A DNA stretch of 64,000 nt. Source: Pristionchus mayeri (Eukaryota > Nematoda > Chromadorea > Rhabditida > Neodiplogasteridae). Both the position numbers and the translations under genes were made by a program. The stretch covers positions 4,939,613-5,003,612 of the forward strand of contig BTRK01000006.1 in the NCBI GenBank assembly GCA_036245805.1, read 5' to 3'. Position 1 is the first letter of the stretch. Each line of letters starts with the position of its first letter. The notes beneath the pieces were generated by a model. It did not search any database, was not told the DNA's origin, and was given only the letters and a program-made list of their open reading frames with translations. This document shows positions 1 to 12,700 of this stretch, piece after piece.

Positions 1-194
1 ACTGCAAGGATGTTCTTAGGTTAGACTTTGATGCCGAATTATTATTCTTAGAATGTGCCATTTGAAACCTATTTTATATGGGTTATGGAGGTGAGCTTAA
101 TTTCCATTGAATCTCTCGGGATTCTTGTCTAATATAATTTAGCTTTTCGAAAAATTGTATTAATTTATCGATTGTACGGACCTGTTGGTTTCAG

Positions 195-318
195 GAGAAG
201 TTTGTCCAATTTGGTGGCTCACAGACTTTGCTTGGACCAGCTATGAATTATCTGCGCCGGCTCAAATTAAAGCTGAAACGGTTTATCGATAATATTGTTT
301 ATTCAATGTTTCATATTT
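195..318 (+). CDS. Possible terminal exon of an unrecognised gene
   Basis: A good acceptor (GGTTTCAG, ending at 194) is followed by an open frame beginning EKFVQFGG, containing LLGPAMNYLRRLKLKLKR, and ending in TGA at 316-318. The basic helix-like stretch is more protein-like than surrounding frames. A possible upstream exon would end at a GTGAGC donor near position 90, but no clean frame joins the two, and the gene would extend off the left edge. I do not recognise the protein, and chance is a real alternative. Confidence 0.25.
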
Positions 319-654
319 GAGTTAATCGTAAACAAAACACGGACAGTGAAGATTCCTGTAATCGAAAGAGAAAGTGCAACGGAACTCGGAAAAGTACAGG
401 TTATTATCAGACTCATCTACCGCAGTGACGATCAAGCGTTATCCCTCTCTCAGAAATGCACGCTCTCTCGCCTTTCTCTGACTTTTCTCGCAGATTTTCA
501 TCGACCTTTTTCATCGAGCTCGTTGAAAAGTTCGTGAACTTTTCTTCGAACTTTTTTTGATTAAAACGTTCTCCCCTGCCCATATCATTTTTATATTTTC
601 TATAAATTCTCGAACACTCTGCTGATGAAGAGCCCTTGTGGCGGACGATAAATA

Positions 655-1904
655 TTAGGTTGTCCGGAAAGTCTTGGTCACTTTTTCAAAACCTTATTTC
701 TTTCAGGATACAATATCACGACTTCAATGATACTTACCATCATTATTACCAATATGCGTCCAACGTTCCTTCAACTTATGGATCCCCTCCCTTTAGAACC
801 CAGCTAGGCGCGAGGCAAAGTATTGCTTTGTTGCAGCATCGATACTTCCACGGGAAGTAAAGGCCATAGCTATAAGGGAATGTGTCGGGTCTGCGAAAAG
901 CCAGTATTCCTGTGGGGCCAAGTCAGTAGAATTCGGGGGATGGGGGGAGAACCAACCATCCATATCCAGGCACTTATTGCTTGATTTGTTTAGCGACATG
1001 ACGACGGGCGGTTTCGTGCTGATAGTAACCTTTCGCCTCATTCAGGCTTGAACCATCAAGTTATTTCTCCAGATTCTGTAGTTGTACGACGGTCTTGACC
1101 CCAGTAATTGGTATGCCCTTGGTGAGCAGCTCCGATTAGATCACACCATACGCTCTCCATCAAACAAATATCATGATTTTAAGGGGGCGTTGCTCATATT
1201 TGGAGACATCCTATGGGGTCTCTCCTTCTCCAACCCAATGGGCTGCCCTGTGTTGGTTATCGTAGAGGGTCTATCTATCTTCCCCTGGTATGAGCCGGTC
1301 CAGCCATCGATCCCCACCGTAGAGAGTGATGAGGGTTTTGTAATCATCGATTCCGCGTCCAATGTTGGCTGGGGTCAGGTCATGAGGTATGAATCGACCG
1401 ATAAGTTTCCTCATTCCAAGGGTTATCAAGCGTTCCTCTATTGTGCAATGGTGGGCTCGTAGTGTATTGGTCATTTTAAGGACAGTTTGAAATGGGTCCA
1501 TTTCCACAACTTTCTTCAACGTTTCCAAATTTATCTCACGAGGTATCCCAGATCTATCCTGATCATCGAGGGAAAAGTCGTATTCATCGAAGCGATGTAA
1601 CCAATTTCTGATGGCTTTGTACAGAGGGCATGTGTGCCATAAATATTCTTCAGTAGGGAATTCAAATCCTTCTTCGCGGTGCAGGATGGAAAGAGGTAAA
1701 GCAGAACATAGCGGAAGTGAATGTCACTAGGAACATAATTCGTTACTCTACTAGGGCATTACTGAAGGGAAGGGAATGGGGAGTTGTTTACTATAAAGGT
1801 CCATAACCGATTGTTATTCACTAGGAAATAGAGAATGCCAAAGTACACTTGCGACGAGCAGTGTTAAAACAAAAGCAGTGACAAAGACTTTCCGGACAAC
1901 CTGA
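655..1904 (-). mobile_element. mariner element, degenerate, TA target duplication
   Basis: The 1,250-bp element begins TTAGGTTGTCCGGAAAGTCT and ends with the inverse complement (AGACTTTCCGGACAACCTGA). TA lies on both sides (653-654 and 1905-1906). The paralogous repeat at 13.6 kb has a single uninterrupted TA at the equivalent site, which shows the insertion directly. Size and ends are typical of mariner. The transposase lies on the minus strand and is broken, so the copy should be immobile by itself. Confidence 0.9.
793..1528 (-). pseudogene. mariner transposase remnant
   Basis: Two minus-strand frames give recognisable mariner pieces. Around 1271-1528 is a helix-turn-helix-like part (MTNTLRAHHCTIEERLITLG) followed by a basic region. 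Around 793-1041 is a C-terminal piece with PPNSTDLAPQEYWLF, matching the family motif YSPDLAPSDY around the third catalytic aspartate. Here that SDY reads QEY, so the catalytic Asp is replaced by Glu. Several frameshifts and stops separate the pieces. The family is certain from the motif and the terminal repeats; the copy is dead. Confidence 0.8.
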
Positions 1905-2033
1905 TAAAGTATAAAATAAACTAAAGTAAGCTCGGTATTTTAAAGAGAAACAGTTTTCACGCACCTCAGAAGTTCGCGAACTTTTTACGCAACTTTTCTC
2001 GCACATTTCTGACAGATTAAACGGGACGATTAT

Positions 2034-3691
2034 TTTTCAATTTATATTGTTAATTTGCTAAAGAGATGTGATATAACGTAAAGTGAGTAGAATCAGTTCC
2101 TACAATACATATTTAAATGATATACTCTCAAAACTGATATTATGTTTTTAAAAAAAATATGGCTGATATTGGTATTGCAATGCATAACACTGACCTGTAG
2201 AAGCATTGCATATTTCCATGTCCTGTTTCTCACTGCCAGCATACAATCGTAGTGAGCCTACTTTATCATGTTATATAAATTATCTTTATTATTTCCGTAC
2301 CTCGTTTTGGTTATGTCCCGCTGAATCTAGTTCGAGTTCCTTTCTAAAATAATGTACAATTCAACAGAAATAATAATAATATTGAGCGGTTAAAGTATCA
2401 AACAATTAAAGTAAGTAATTAATAAAGCTAATTAGCAAAATTCCGAAAAAATCGACCGTATTTTCGACATTTGAACTACTTGTGTCTCTTGCACCGACCT
2501 AGCTATAACGACATTTGGTAAGCAGTTGGCCAATTTAACTAATTGTTCATGAAACTTGCAAGATGCCTTCAAATACATGCCATTAATAATTTATCAGAAA
2601 ATGAAGTTGTATCTGAAGAGATGTTGCCAACGTCTTATCCTTCACCTTCTTATCGATTGCATAACAAAATATGTTTTCATGTGCGTAGTTTGTTGTGAGT
2701 TGGTCTTCCAAAAACTCGTAATCCTGTGATTGATTGTTTATTGTAATACAATGCAATCGGAATACCTTATACACGACACGCGTGTAGAATATCGGGAAAC
2801 CCGTGTATGGATTGCGTGGTGGAAGTACAAAAAAAATTACTATACAACTGTGATTATTATCACATCGTGGCATTTTAATGTATGTAATATAAGAAACGAA
2901 ACAAAACCTCGATAGCACCGCATGACATGCCCAAGTGTACGTCATTCACAAGTGTCGGGCGATTCTTCACAATTTCCTTAGTAACGTGTTCTCACATAAG
3001 TTAATTATTTATATTATATGGTTCTTTGCTTGCGTCAAGAAGACCCACGTTTTGCATAGGTAGATGCATGCACCAATCTACTACCAAATACCATTATCTT
3101 GGCCTTAATATGCAAGCTCAAGCTACATGATTTATAGCTAGAGCGTTTGAAATTAGATGCCCCATGCATGTCTTTCAGGACTTCTTTGTTAGTTTATATT
3201 ACGAAAGAGATGAAATAGTCTAAAATACTTTCATATATTCCTTGTCATCTCCGAACAATCGTGCACAGTCGACATGCGCAGTTTCATTTCGCTTCCTCAA
3301 GAAATTGCAGTACAAACTTAGTCTTTACGCATTATATTGAAGAGCTGTCTCACCGAAACACTGCATTCACTTTGCTGAAGTTGTGAATTAAGTGCTATTA
3401 TATAATTCAATGTTACCTCGTATATCGTGCCTCAACTGTTCTGACAGTATTCTTCACATCATGTGTTTCAAATAACATGTGTGTCTTCTTCGTTATCTTA
3501 AAAGTTGAGTAATCCTTCCTTAATCCCTTGCAAATAGTATTTAATTGGATTGGAATATGTTATGATAAAATAAGAGTTATAAAAGTCATAAATAAAAATG
3601 TATCAAACAACTCACTGTAGCATTCTGCGATGGCGGACGTGTCAAATGCATAAAAGTAATAACACGGGTATCGGGAGTCAGTGGAGGGAGC
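2034..3691. other. AT-rich intergenic DNA without a recognised feature
   Basis: I see no exon set, RNA gene or clear repeat boundary here. The longest frame (2583-2945, minus, 120 codons) has low-complexity AT-driven composition and no family resemblance. Confidence 0.5.
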
Positions 3692-5507
3692 CGCGAACAA
3701 TTTTTTCAAACCCATTTAAAATAGATTATATTATGGTTGTATGTTAGGCTAGAGACACTATTACGAAATACCTAGACTATTTGTGTCGGAGCCGGCTTTT
3801 AGGAATTTTCCGGTTTTCGGCCCGGCTATACCATATTTCTGCTCCCAGTTGAGCTGCAGAGATGGCACAGGTACCAAAATGTTCAGAAAATTATTCTGAG
3901 CCACTTTCACGTTGACAATTTTGTACGAAAATGAAAATTAAGAAAGTTGTGTTCGAAAAATTTAGGCCCAAGTTAGAACATAAATCATTTCACTATTCAG
4001 CAGGTGCGTTGAAGGGAATTTTATTTCAAAATATGAAAGTGTTACTCACTATTCATCACATATAAAAATATCAAGATCGATTATGGGGGGTTTTCTTTCA
4101 ATATCCTTGACCAAACCAGCCGCACCGAGGTGGTCAATCTTGAAATATTTTCAGTAGAGCATTGTATATGCATGAATTGCCTGTAATTTAGCTGTTTTAT
4201 ATGTTTCAGGACTAAATGCAACAAATATGACTTCGGAAATCCTCATTTTCTGTCTTTCGAAAAAATCAGTTTTCAGAACTCGGATTATTCCCATATTTTG
4301 AAATAAAAAAATTAAATTAGCACAATGGACGACCACTACTGATCAACAATTTGTGGAGTATAGTTGGTGATGTACAACATCCATCCACTCTAAGCTCTTG
4401 CTAACTTCCTAAACCCCAGATATTTTTGATCGAAAACTGCAAATCGCGGGGTCAAAATAACATAAAATTATTGTTTCAGTAATATTTAGATACAATTTGC
4501 CTGATTTGGTAATTTTATACCTTATCCAGTCCAAATCTGTCAGAATTTATTAACATCATCCCCCATTTCATTGTTTTATAAAACATGAAAAAATGCAAAC
4601 TGAATATTTCGAGTTTTTTTAGATGTCGAAAAGTGTGTCTTATTATATATATATTCTGACTGTTCCGGTATAACATAGGTGCATAATCAAAAAATCTTTC
4701 AAATTTGCATCTAAATATTGCTGAAAAATAATTTTATGTTTTTTGACCTCGCGATTTTGCAGTTTTCGATCAAAAATGTCTGAGTTTTAGGAAGATAACA
4801 AGAGCTTAGAGTGGGTGGATGTTGCACATCACCAACTATACTCTACAAATTGTTGATCCGTAGTGGTCGTCCATTGTGCTAATTTAAATTTTCTATTTCG
4901 AAATATGGGCATAATCCGGGTTCTGAAAACTGATTTTTTTCGAAAGGCAGAAAATAAGGATTTCCGAAGTCATATTTGTTGCATTTAGTCATGAAACATA
5001 TAAAACAGCTAAATTACAGGTAATTCATGCATATACAATGCTCTACTGAAAATATTGCAATATTGACCACCTCGGTGCGGCTAGTTTGGTCAAGGATATT
5101 GAAAGAAAAGCCCCCACAATCAATCTTCATATTTTTATGTGTGATGTATAGTGAGTAACTCTTTCATGTTCTGAAATAAAATTCCCTGCAACGCACCTCT
5201 GAATAGTGAAATGATTTATTTTCTAACTTGGGCCTAAATTTTTCGAACACAACTTTCTTAATTTTCATTTTCGTACTAAGTTGTCAACGTGAAAGTTGCT
5301 CAGAATAATTTTCTGAACATTTTGGTACCTGTGCCATCTCTGCAGCTCAACTGGGAGCAGAAATATGGTATAGCCGGGCCGAAAACCGGAAAATTCCTAA
5401 AAGCCGGCTCCGACACAAATAGTCTAGGTATTTCGTAATAGTGTCTCTAGACTAACAAACAACCATAATATGATCGATTTTAAATGGGTTTGAAAAAAAT
5501 GTTCGCG
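3692..5507. repeat. 1.8-kb foldback repeat with arms of about 820 bp
   Basis: The sequence reads inward from CGCGAACAATTTTTTCAAAC at the left and outward to the matching complement ending GTTCGCG at 5507. Arms at about 3692-4510 and 4690-5507 match over nearly their whole length, including TTCTGCTCCCAGTTGAGCTG and its complement near 5340. The centre (about 4510-4690) is AT-rich. No transposase frame is present, so this is a non-autonomous foldback element or an inverted duplication. A diverged single-arm relative lies at 14.3-14.6 kb. Confidence 0.85.
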
Positions 5508-6077
5508 AAGGGTCTGATTTTGCTTCATCGACTCATGATACCTTTGATAAATATTAATGAACACAAACGCGATGAGGAACCTGAACTGGCTACATGGTGC
5601 GGATCAATAAATTCGTGTTACATATTACCCTTCAATCTAATTTAACGAACAAGTTTTCAGCATAGTAGCAATTGAGGGAAACAAAGTCGAATATGGCGCT
5701 TTACACATATTTTTATGCAAGATCATTGTAACAGTACCGCAAACATATGTTTGATTTTTCACGGTTATTGCAAATTATTGGACGAATGGCAATATTGTTA
5801 TTTTTAGCACATTTAATGAAATAATAATTTGTGTTAATAAATCCTGACCAAACAACGACGATCCTCCATCGCGCCCTTTTCTTCGGTTCTTTAAGTATGT
5901 TTAAATCCGATTCACAGACATTTTCAGCCGTCGATAATCTTGAATGTGAAATAAGATTCATTTCTGAAACAGGTCTTTTTTATTATTTTCAATACAACGA
6001 GTTGATTCGCATAGCTGAACATGAACAATTTTAAAGAGCAGAAAATGTAGAGATCTGTGATGAGCCGCTATTTCATA
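5508..6077. other. AT-rich spacer
   Basis: No gene or repeat unit recognised between the foldback repeat and the 3' tail of the LINE. Overlapping frames on both strands at 5713-6034 look like chance. Confidence 0.5.
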
Positions 6078-9000
6078 TTATACTTATACTTATACTTATA
6101 CTTTATTCACCACCGGGATATGGGAGGAATATGGCCTTCAAGGCGACGACGATATACGATCAGGTGGTATTTTCGGCTCGGGCGAGCATGTGGGTGGGGA
6201 TTATGTGGCAGTCCGTGTTACAATCTTACGTTGGACGAGCGGAGGACACAAGTGGGAGAGTTTTTAATGTGGTGGCGGAAAGAGAGACGGGGCATGGTAA
6301 CTATTTTGTTGGGAAATGAATTCCAGAGCGTTAGTGAACGAGTGGCAAAAGAGGTCATAAAAGTTGGAAGCACGTACGGTAAAGCGATGCGCATGCTGTG
6401 AGAGGCACGGAGGCTTCGAGAGAGAGGAGCGATCGCATAGAGAGAAGAGGTGTCGAGTAGAACGAACTCGTTCAAAGAGCGGCGGTACTCTAGTGTGTCT
6501 AATTGAAAATGCTTAAGCCTTTCAGGGTAAGGGAGGTAAGGTAATTTAAATCGACCCAGAATCCGTCTAGTGAATTAACGTTGTACAGATTCAACTTGAT
6601 TAACCAGCCCAATAGCAGTGGGATTCCAAATTATGGTTGATGATTCAAGCAGAGGGCGAATGTAGATTTTGTATGCCTTAACCAAAATGTCAGGAGGGGA
6701 TATGGAAAACGACCGAAGTAAAAGGTTGCACATGGATCTGGCTTTTCTAGTAATTTGGTCAATATGATGGCCAAAGTGCAAATTTCTAGTAAAGAAAATA
6801 CCAAGGTCCCGAACTTCATCTTTAGGAGAAATAATATTACCATTGAGGATGTATTGTGACCGTGTTTTGAGTCGACCTAAATGGAGAACGGAACACTTAG
6901 GAGCGCTGATAGTCATATTCCACTGAGCAGTCCACTTCTCTATATTTGTAATGGCATTTTGAAGATCGTTACTGTGGTCAGGGACGGTGGCGTATATTTT
7001 AAGGTCGTCGGCGAATACATTGTATTTGACCGAAGGAGGGATACAACTACCAAGGTCGTTAATGTATATAATGAACAATAGAAGACCAATGGCAGATCCT
7101 TGAGGGACCCCTGAAATAATGGGGGATGGAGGGGAAAGATAATCTCCGATAAAAACACGTTGAGATCTTCCTATGAGATATGATTCAAACCATTTTACAT
7201 GTTTAGAAATTCCTAGATAGGAAAGCTTATGCAACAGAAATTTTAAATCAATTGAATCGAATGCTTTTTGGTAATCGAAAAATATAGTATCTACTGATTT
7301 CTTTTGACTCAATGAATGGACATAAAACGAGAGAGTTTCGCAAAGGGAAGATGTAGTGCTTCTAAGTTTACGGAACCCTGCTTGTCGCGTATCCAGAAGG
7401 GAATGCTTATCTAGATAGGTAGTAATTTCATTAATCAAAATTTTTTCAAAAATTTTTGAAGCAGTTACTGTAAGGGAAATAGGGCGACGATTTGAGATTT
7501 CTGCATTTCCGGCCTTCTTTGGAATGGGTTTGACATGAGCAATTTTCCATTGCGAGGGAGCAACACCAGATGATAGGGAGATATTAAAAATGATGGATAA
7601 GGGAGTGGCGATTGAACACTTACATTTGGTATAGACCAAATTTGGAATATTGTCGGGAGAACCATTAATTTTTGGAACAATTTGACTAATTGCAATAAGA
7701 ATATCGCTAATCGGAATGAAAGGAAGATCAAATGACGATTTCGGGAGAGTAAGACTAGGAGGTGATGAATCCTTAGGTGGAGTTTCTACCCTAGAAAAGA
7801 ATTTAGAAAATGAATTTGCCTTTTCCTTATCAGTTAACAGGATGTTACCATTGCTGTCAACAATACCAGGGAAGGAAGATGTATTTACTTTAAAACGGGA
7901 TTTACAGAATTGGAAGAAAAGGTTAGCATTTTTAGAATTGACTGCATTATGTTCGCGCTTTGATTCGAAATTTTTTAGGGCCTTATCAAATCTCACTCTT
8001 AGCGAGTGTGTAACATCGCTGTTAGGCGCACCTTCGTGTAGTTTAGTCAATCGGTCATGTAGTTGAGCCAGATATTTTGGATAGCCAGAAGAAGATTGAG
8101 AATGTTTGAGAGGAACAAATGCGTCTAGAAGGGAGTTTAAGAACTCGCTGAAATAACTATAAGCTTCGCTGGCCGTTTTGTTAGAGAGAGCAATAGTCCA
8201 ATTATGCATAGCAATATGGCTATTGATGATATCCCAATTGGCAAAATTATAATTTCTAGAAGGTTTAGAAAAGGACCCCAAAGAAGTCTGAAAAGAAATA
8301 CATAAGCTGATGCCAACACGATCGGAAAGGGGAATGTCAGGCTTAGCAGATTTTATGATGGGGTAATTACAAAAAGCCAGGTCGAGAATATTTTTCCCTC
8401 TTGTGGGAAAATCGATGAACTGGGTGAATGACTTTGTAGCAATAAAATCTAATAAAGGGGATATGGAAGCAGTGGGCGATGAATAGATATACCAATCAAT
8501 GGATGGGTAGTTGAAATCACCAATTATGACAGAGGGATGGGCGCAATCTGTAGCCAGATTTAGGTAATTTAAGAAAGGGAGGTTAGACGAAAGAGGGCAG
8601 TTTGGGGCACGATAAACATTTATGATTCTGAGAGATTTTTTATAGGATGATGGGGTACTAGAGTAAATATCATTGGCAATGCACTTGTAACCATGTATAG
8701 TTAAGGAAGAAACTAATATGGGAAGCAGATTTGAACGCGCATAGATGAGCACACCTCCACCTCTAGAGTCAACACAATCCCTAGGCAAGAGAAGGTGCCA
8801 CCGCCGACGTACTACCTGATGAAGGCGAAGAAGTAGCTGCGTTATCTTTCGATTCGGTCTTATGTTTCTGGCGAGTAGTTATGAACGACTTGGTGGTGGC
8901 AGTATCATCATTTTGCGTAGATGAGAACTTCACTTTTGGATTGTTTTCGTTGGTAACGTTGCATTGCTCATGAGTATTCACTTTGGGGATACGGTAGCTG

Positions 9001-9275
9001 GGCGGGAGAGGTCGGTAAGAGGGGCCGCGGAATTTGATCAGTTCGCAGTCTCGTACACCCCACATGAGGCAGTCGGCCTCGACGTTTCTCATTCTTGCTT
9101 CATCTCGGGCATTCTTCTCCTGAACCAGCTCGGACGGCATCAAGTCACGTCGTACGAACATCGAGGGTTCGAAAGAGGCAGGGCGACCGATAGTCCTCAA
9201 TCCATGCAAGAGGCGATCGCGTAGATCAGAGGAAGGCAGAGAGTACTTAACAATTATTTCTCTATTATTTCACTC
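6078..9275 (-). mobile_element. CR1/Jockey-like LINE (non-LTR retrotransposon), 5'-truncated and internally deleted
   Basis: On the minus strand the order is an ORF1-like tail (9276-8781), an AP-endonuclease domain lacking its N-terminus, a reverse transcriptase, a C-terminal domain ending at 6218, and a 3' end of short tandem repeats (GTATAA units, 6078-6103). Such a repeat tail is characteristic of CR1-like elements. ORF1 and ORF2 frames run directly into each other at about 8785, which implies an internal deletion removing the end of ORF1 and the start of the endonuclease. No target duplication was identified. Confidence 0.85.
6218..8788 (-). pseudogene. LINE ORF2: endonuclease-reverse transcriptase, one in-frame stop
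   Basis: ORF2 copies LINE RNA into DNA at a nicked target. Seen in order: endonuclease motifs RGGGVLIYAR, IIGDFNYPSIDW and PLSDRVGI (the family's catalytic SDH reads SDR); then RT motifs FFDYQKAFDS, SGVPQGSAIGLLLF, and the catalytic FADDLKIY. The conserved GPLLF reads GLLLF. The frame is open for 737 codons from 8788 to a TAA at 6575-6577, then continues in the same frame (FTRRILGRF...LTLWNSFPNKIV) to a stop at 6218. The element is therefore nearly intact in ORF2 apart from one nonsense codon, the SDR change and the missing endonuclease N-terminus (the Asn and Glu motifs are absent). It is probably inactive. Confidence 0.9.
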
Positions 9276-9276
9276 G
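8781..9276 (-). pseudogene. LINE ORF1 fragment
   Basis: An open frame reads KYSLPSSDLRDRLLHGLRTI, then FVRRDLMPSELVQEKNARDE, then WGVRDCELIKFRG, and ends in a Ser/Thr/Ala-rich tail at 8781. The RRDL-PSEL and GVRDCELI-FRG wording is typical of nematode CR1-like ORF1 tails as I recall them. The frame is cut upstream at about 9276, and downstream it abuts the truncated endonuclease frame. It lacks an ATG and is a fragment. Confidence 0.6.
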
Positions 9277-9736
9277 TTGTCGTTGAATCAACACTCTTCC
9301 GCTCTCTACCATCCAACGACGGCTACAATTTCTGGGAGTATGAATCGCTCAAGACCCACTATTCCTATCATCTTTATAAACACATTAAGAGACCCGCTCT
9401 GTAAGATTCGACCATTTCGGTCACCCCGCGGAAACGTTTGAACTAGCAACGGGATCCGGAAGCCCTTACTGTGCTGGGAAGGAGTGCCTTGGGCCGTTGT
9501 TATGAAATTTGTGTATTATTATATGTTACGTCCATTGGGCAATGAAAAAATATCAATATATGGGAAAATGGACAAAAAATCGTGTTTTCTTTAGGATGGG
9601 AAACTGGCTCAAAAGTCAAAAAGCTTTGTACTTGTGGTGCCCCGAACTTGTTAAAAACGTACTTAGGTCAATATCCGATCGATTCTTAATATTACTTTTT
9701 AAGATAAAAATTTACCTTTTTATACATAACTAGCCT

Positions 9737-12700
9737 ATTTCGAGGCGAATCCCTTAGCTTTTTCAATCACGCAATACTGTAAGTTATGTTGCTTCATAAT
9801 TGCATTGTAGCTAATCTTGACAGAGGCCATTTTCGGGAAATAATTTTCAAATGTGTCCCTGTCTCGAACTTGAAACTTCAAAAATTCATTCTAGCCAATC
9901 CATTGTAAACATTGATTAGGTTTTGCCACTTTCATATATTACTTACCCAGATACAGTATCGCCGGAAAGTATTTGCGCACTTTTTATTTCTGCCACAGTT
10001 ACCGAACCCGGTGGCATATCGAGCTGAAAATTCAGCTATAGGTAGCAAATTCAATGAGGAATAATGCGCTTATTGCGAATTTATGCAAATTTCTCCCTGT
10101 TGCGTAGTGACGAAAAATTATATTTCTCTGGATAATTTTTCCATTTAGGTCAAACTTTCTGATAGTTGAGAACCATCCATGGACTACCCTGAAAACAAAT
10201 TTCAAGTTGCTGCGACATCGCATCTGCTTGCTGCGCTTGCTGCAAATTTGAGGCCGCCGACTCGTAACTTCGCTCCTAGATCAGCTAGAGACTCGTTCAA
10301 GGCAGCAAAATGGTCCTTATCATGCCACTAGAATATCCTGAAAGTTTGGTGCCGATTGCTCTTCTTTTGCCCTCAGGGCACGAAAAAGTCACTTTTTCGG
10401 ATGAACCAACTTTGAGTGCTTACAATTCCAAGGGTGTATTTTGCATAAAATGTGATTCCTGGGTAGGAAGGTGCAAAAACCATCAATGAATCGATTCCCA
10501 ACTTTTGGTGGGCCTGGCTTCACTTTCCGGGCCGTAGTGAGCGATTTACGAACGCGCGCCCTTTTCTAAATGCACGCGTTATCTTCGCATCTCTCTCTCA
10601 CCACTCTCTCGCCCTGTAGAGAAAACGCGCGCGCTCAAGTGGGGTGCGCGTTCGTAAATCGTTTGCTACGGTCCGAAAAGTAAATCCAAGACCACGAAAA
10701 GTTGGGAATCGATTCTTTGATGGTTTTTGCATCTTCCTGCCCCGGAATCACATTTTATGCAAATTCACCCTTGGAATTGTAAGCACTCAAAGTTGGGTCA
10801 TCCGAAAAAGTGACTTTTTCAAGCCCTGAGAGCAAATGATGAGCAATCGGCACCAAACTTTCAGGATATTCTAGTGGCATGATAAGGACCATTTTGCTGC
10901 CTTGGACGAGTCTCTAGCTGATCTAGGAGCGAAGTTATGAGCTGGCGGCCTCAAATTTGCAGCAAGCGCAGCAAGCAGATTCGATGTCGCAGCAACTTGA
11001 AATTTGTTTTCAGGGTAGTCCATGGATGGTTCTCAACTATCAGAAAGTTTGACCTAAATGGAAAAATTATCCAGAGAAATATAATTTTTCGAAAAAGTGG
11101 ACTGCGATTGCGTCATCGCTACGCAACAGGGAGAAATTTGCATAAATTCGCAATAAGCGCATATTATTCCCCATTGAATTTGCTGCCTATAGCTGAATTT
11201 TCAGCTCGATATGCCACCGGGTTCGGTAACTGCGGCAGAAAGAAAAAGTGCGCAAATACTTTCCGGCGATACTGTATATGTGAAAGTACTGAAAAAGACG
11301 CAATTTCACACTTCAAAAATTCACTTTTCGCAACTTCGATTATTGCACTATTTCGACAGTATTTTATCGTTCCACGTGATCCCAATCCCACCGATTTTAT
11401 ATAAAAGTTGTAGAACGCCGCGACTATGTTTAGAAAGTCACAAGATGGGTTCCACCTGTCATGGCCAAAATTCGCATTATTCGCTCAAATTAGTGGAAAA
11501 TCGAAATTTTGAAAAATTTCAGTTCTTGATTTCACAAAAACTATCGCTCAATTTAGATTGCATTAATTTTAAAACAATTCATAATCGTGAGGAAAGTTAC
11601 GTGAAAGTGAGAAATCAGCTGTTTTGCTTGATTTTTAATATTGTAAAAAATCACGTCATTCATTATTTGCATATCATTAACTATCAACCAGCGAGTCTAA
11701 TCCCTTAGCTTTGTCGATAGTGATATAATCTGGACAAAATTGCCTTAAAATTGCTTTTCAAATAATCTCTACAGCTTGGCCATTTTTCACAAATTATTAC
11801 CGAACATATCATCGATATATGATCAACAATTTTAAATTTTCGAATGAAATATCCAAGTTCTGTGGAATTTGAAAACAGTAGGAAGTATCCAATTTATGAT
11901 TTTCTCTATGAACAGGGTGCCTTTCACAACGTATACATATAATTGGCGGAATTGACATTACGTGCACTGAGATACAACATATCAAACATTCATATTTTCG
12001 CTTTAGTGTGAAAAATGAATTTCTTTAAAATGAGCCAAAATGAAATTTGCGAGATGCTACAAAACTCATTTGGGCTAGAAATAACTGTTCTTGTTAAAAT
12101 CTGATCATTGTTCGAAATGATTCGTCTATGAAGACTTTAAAATTAATGGAGATCATGGCAACGACATGTTTGGTAATAATTTCTGAAAGATGGCCAAGTT
12201 GTAGAGATCATCTGAAAAGCAAATTTAAAGCAATTTTGTCCAGATTAAATCAATATTTAAAAAGGTAAGGGATTAGACTCGCTGGTTGATAGTTAATGAT
12301 GTGCAAATAATGAATGACGTGATTTTTTACAATATTAAAAATCAAGCAAAACAGCTGATTTCTCACTTTCACGTAACTTTCCTCACGATTATGAATTGTT
12401 TTAAAATTAATTCAATCTAAATTGAGCGATAGTTTTTGTGAAATCGAGAACTGAATTTTTTCAAAATTTCGATTTTCCACTAATTTGAGCAAATAATGCG
12501 AATTTTGGCCACGACAGGTGGAACCCATCTTGTGATTTTCTTAACATCGTCGGGGCGTTCTACAACTTTTATATAAAATCGGTGGGATTGGGATCACGTG
12601 GAACGATAAAATACTGTCGAAATAGTGCAATAATCGAAGTTGCGAAAAGTGAATTTTTGAAACGAGCGAAATCATGTTTTGTTTTAGTACTAAAAATTAA

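Larger units (their letters stand above)
455..2033. repeat. Half of a long palindromic repeat, split by a mariner
   Basis: Sequence from 455 to 654 and from 1905 to 2033 matches, almost base for base, the uninterrupted stretch at about 13494-13790. Shared landmarks are TTCATCGACCTTTTTCATCG, a GAAAAGTTCGTGAACTTTTC palindrome, and CACATTTCTGACAGATTAAA at the right end. The stretch at 13494-13790 is the right arm of a palindromic element; here the left arm is missing and a mariner sits in the middle. Confidence 0.75.

Noticed and set aside
1082..1462. 126-codon plus-strand frame, with a similar minus-strand frame at 17485-17724
   Set aside because: Both are antisense to mariner transposases of one family, which explains their similarity to each other.
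11211..11708. 165-codon plus-strand frame
   Set aside because: Covers one arm of a foldback element; its content is set by inverted-repeat sequence.
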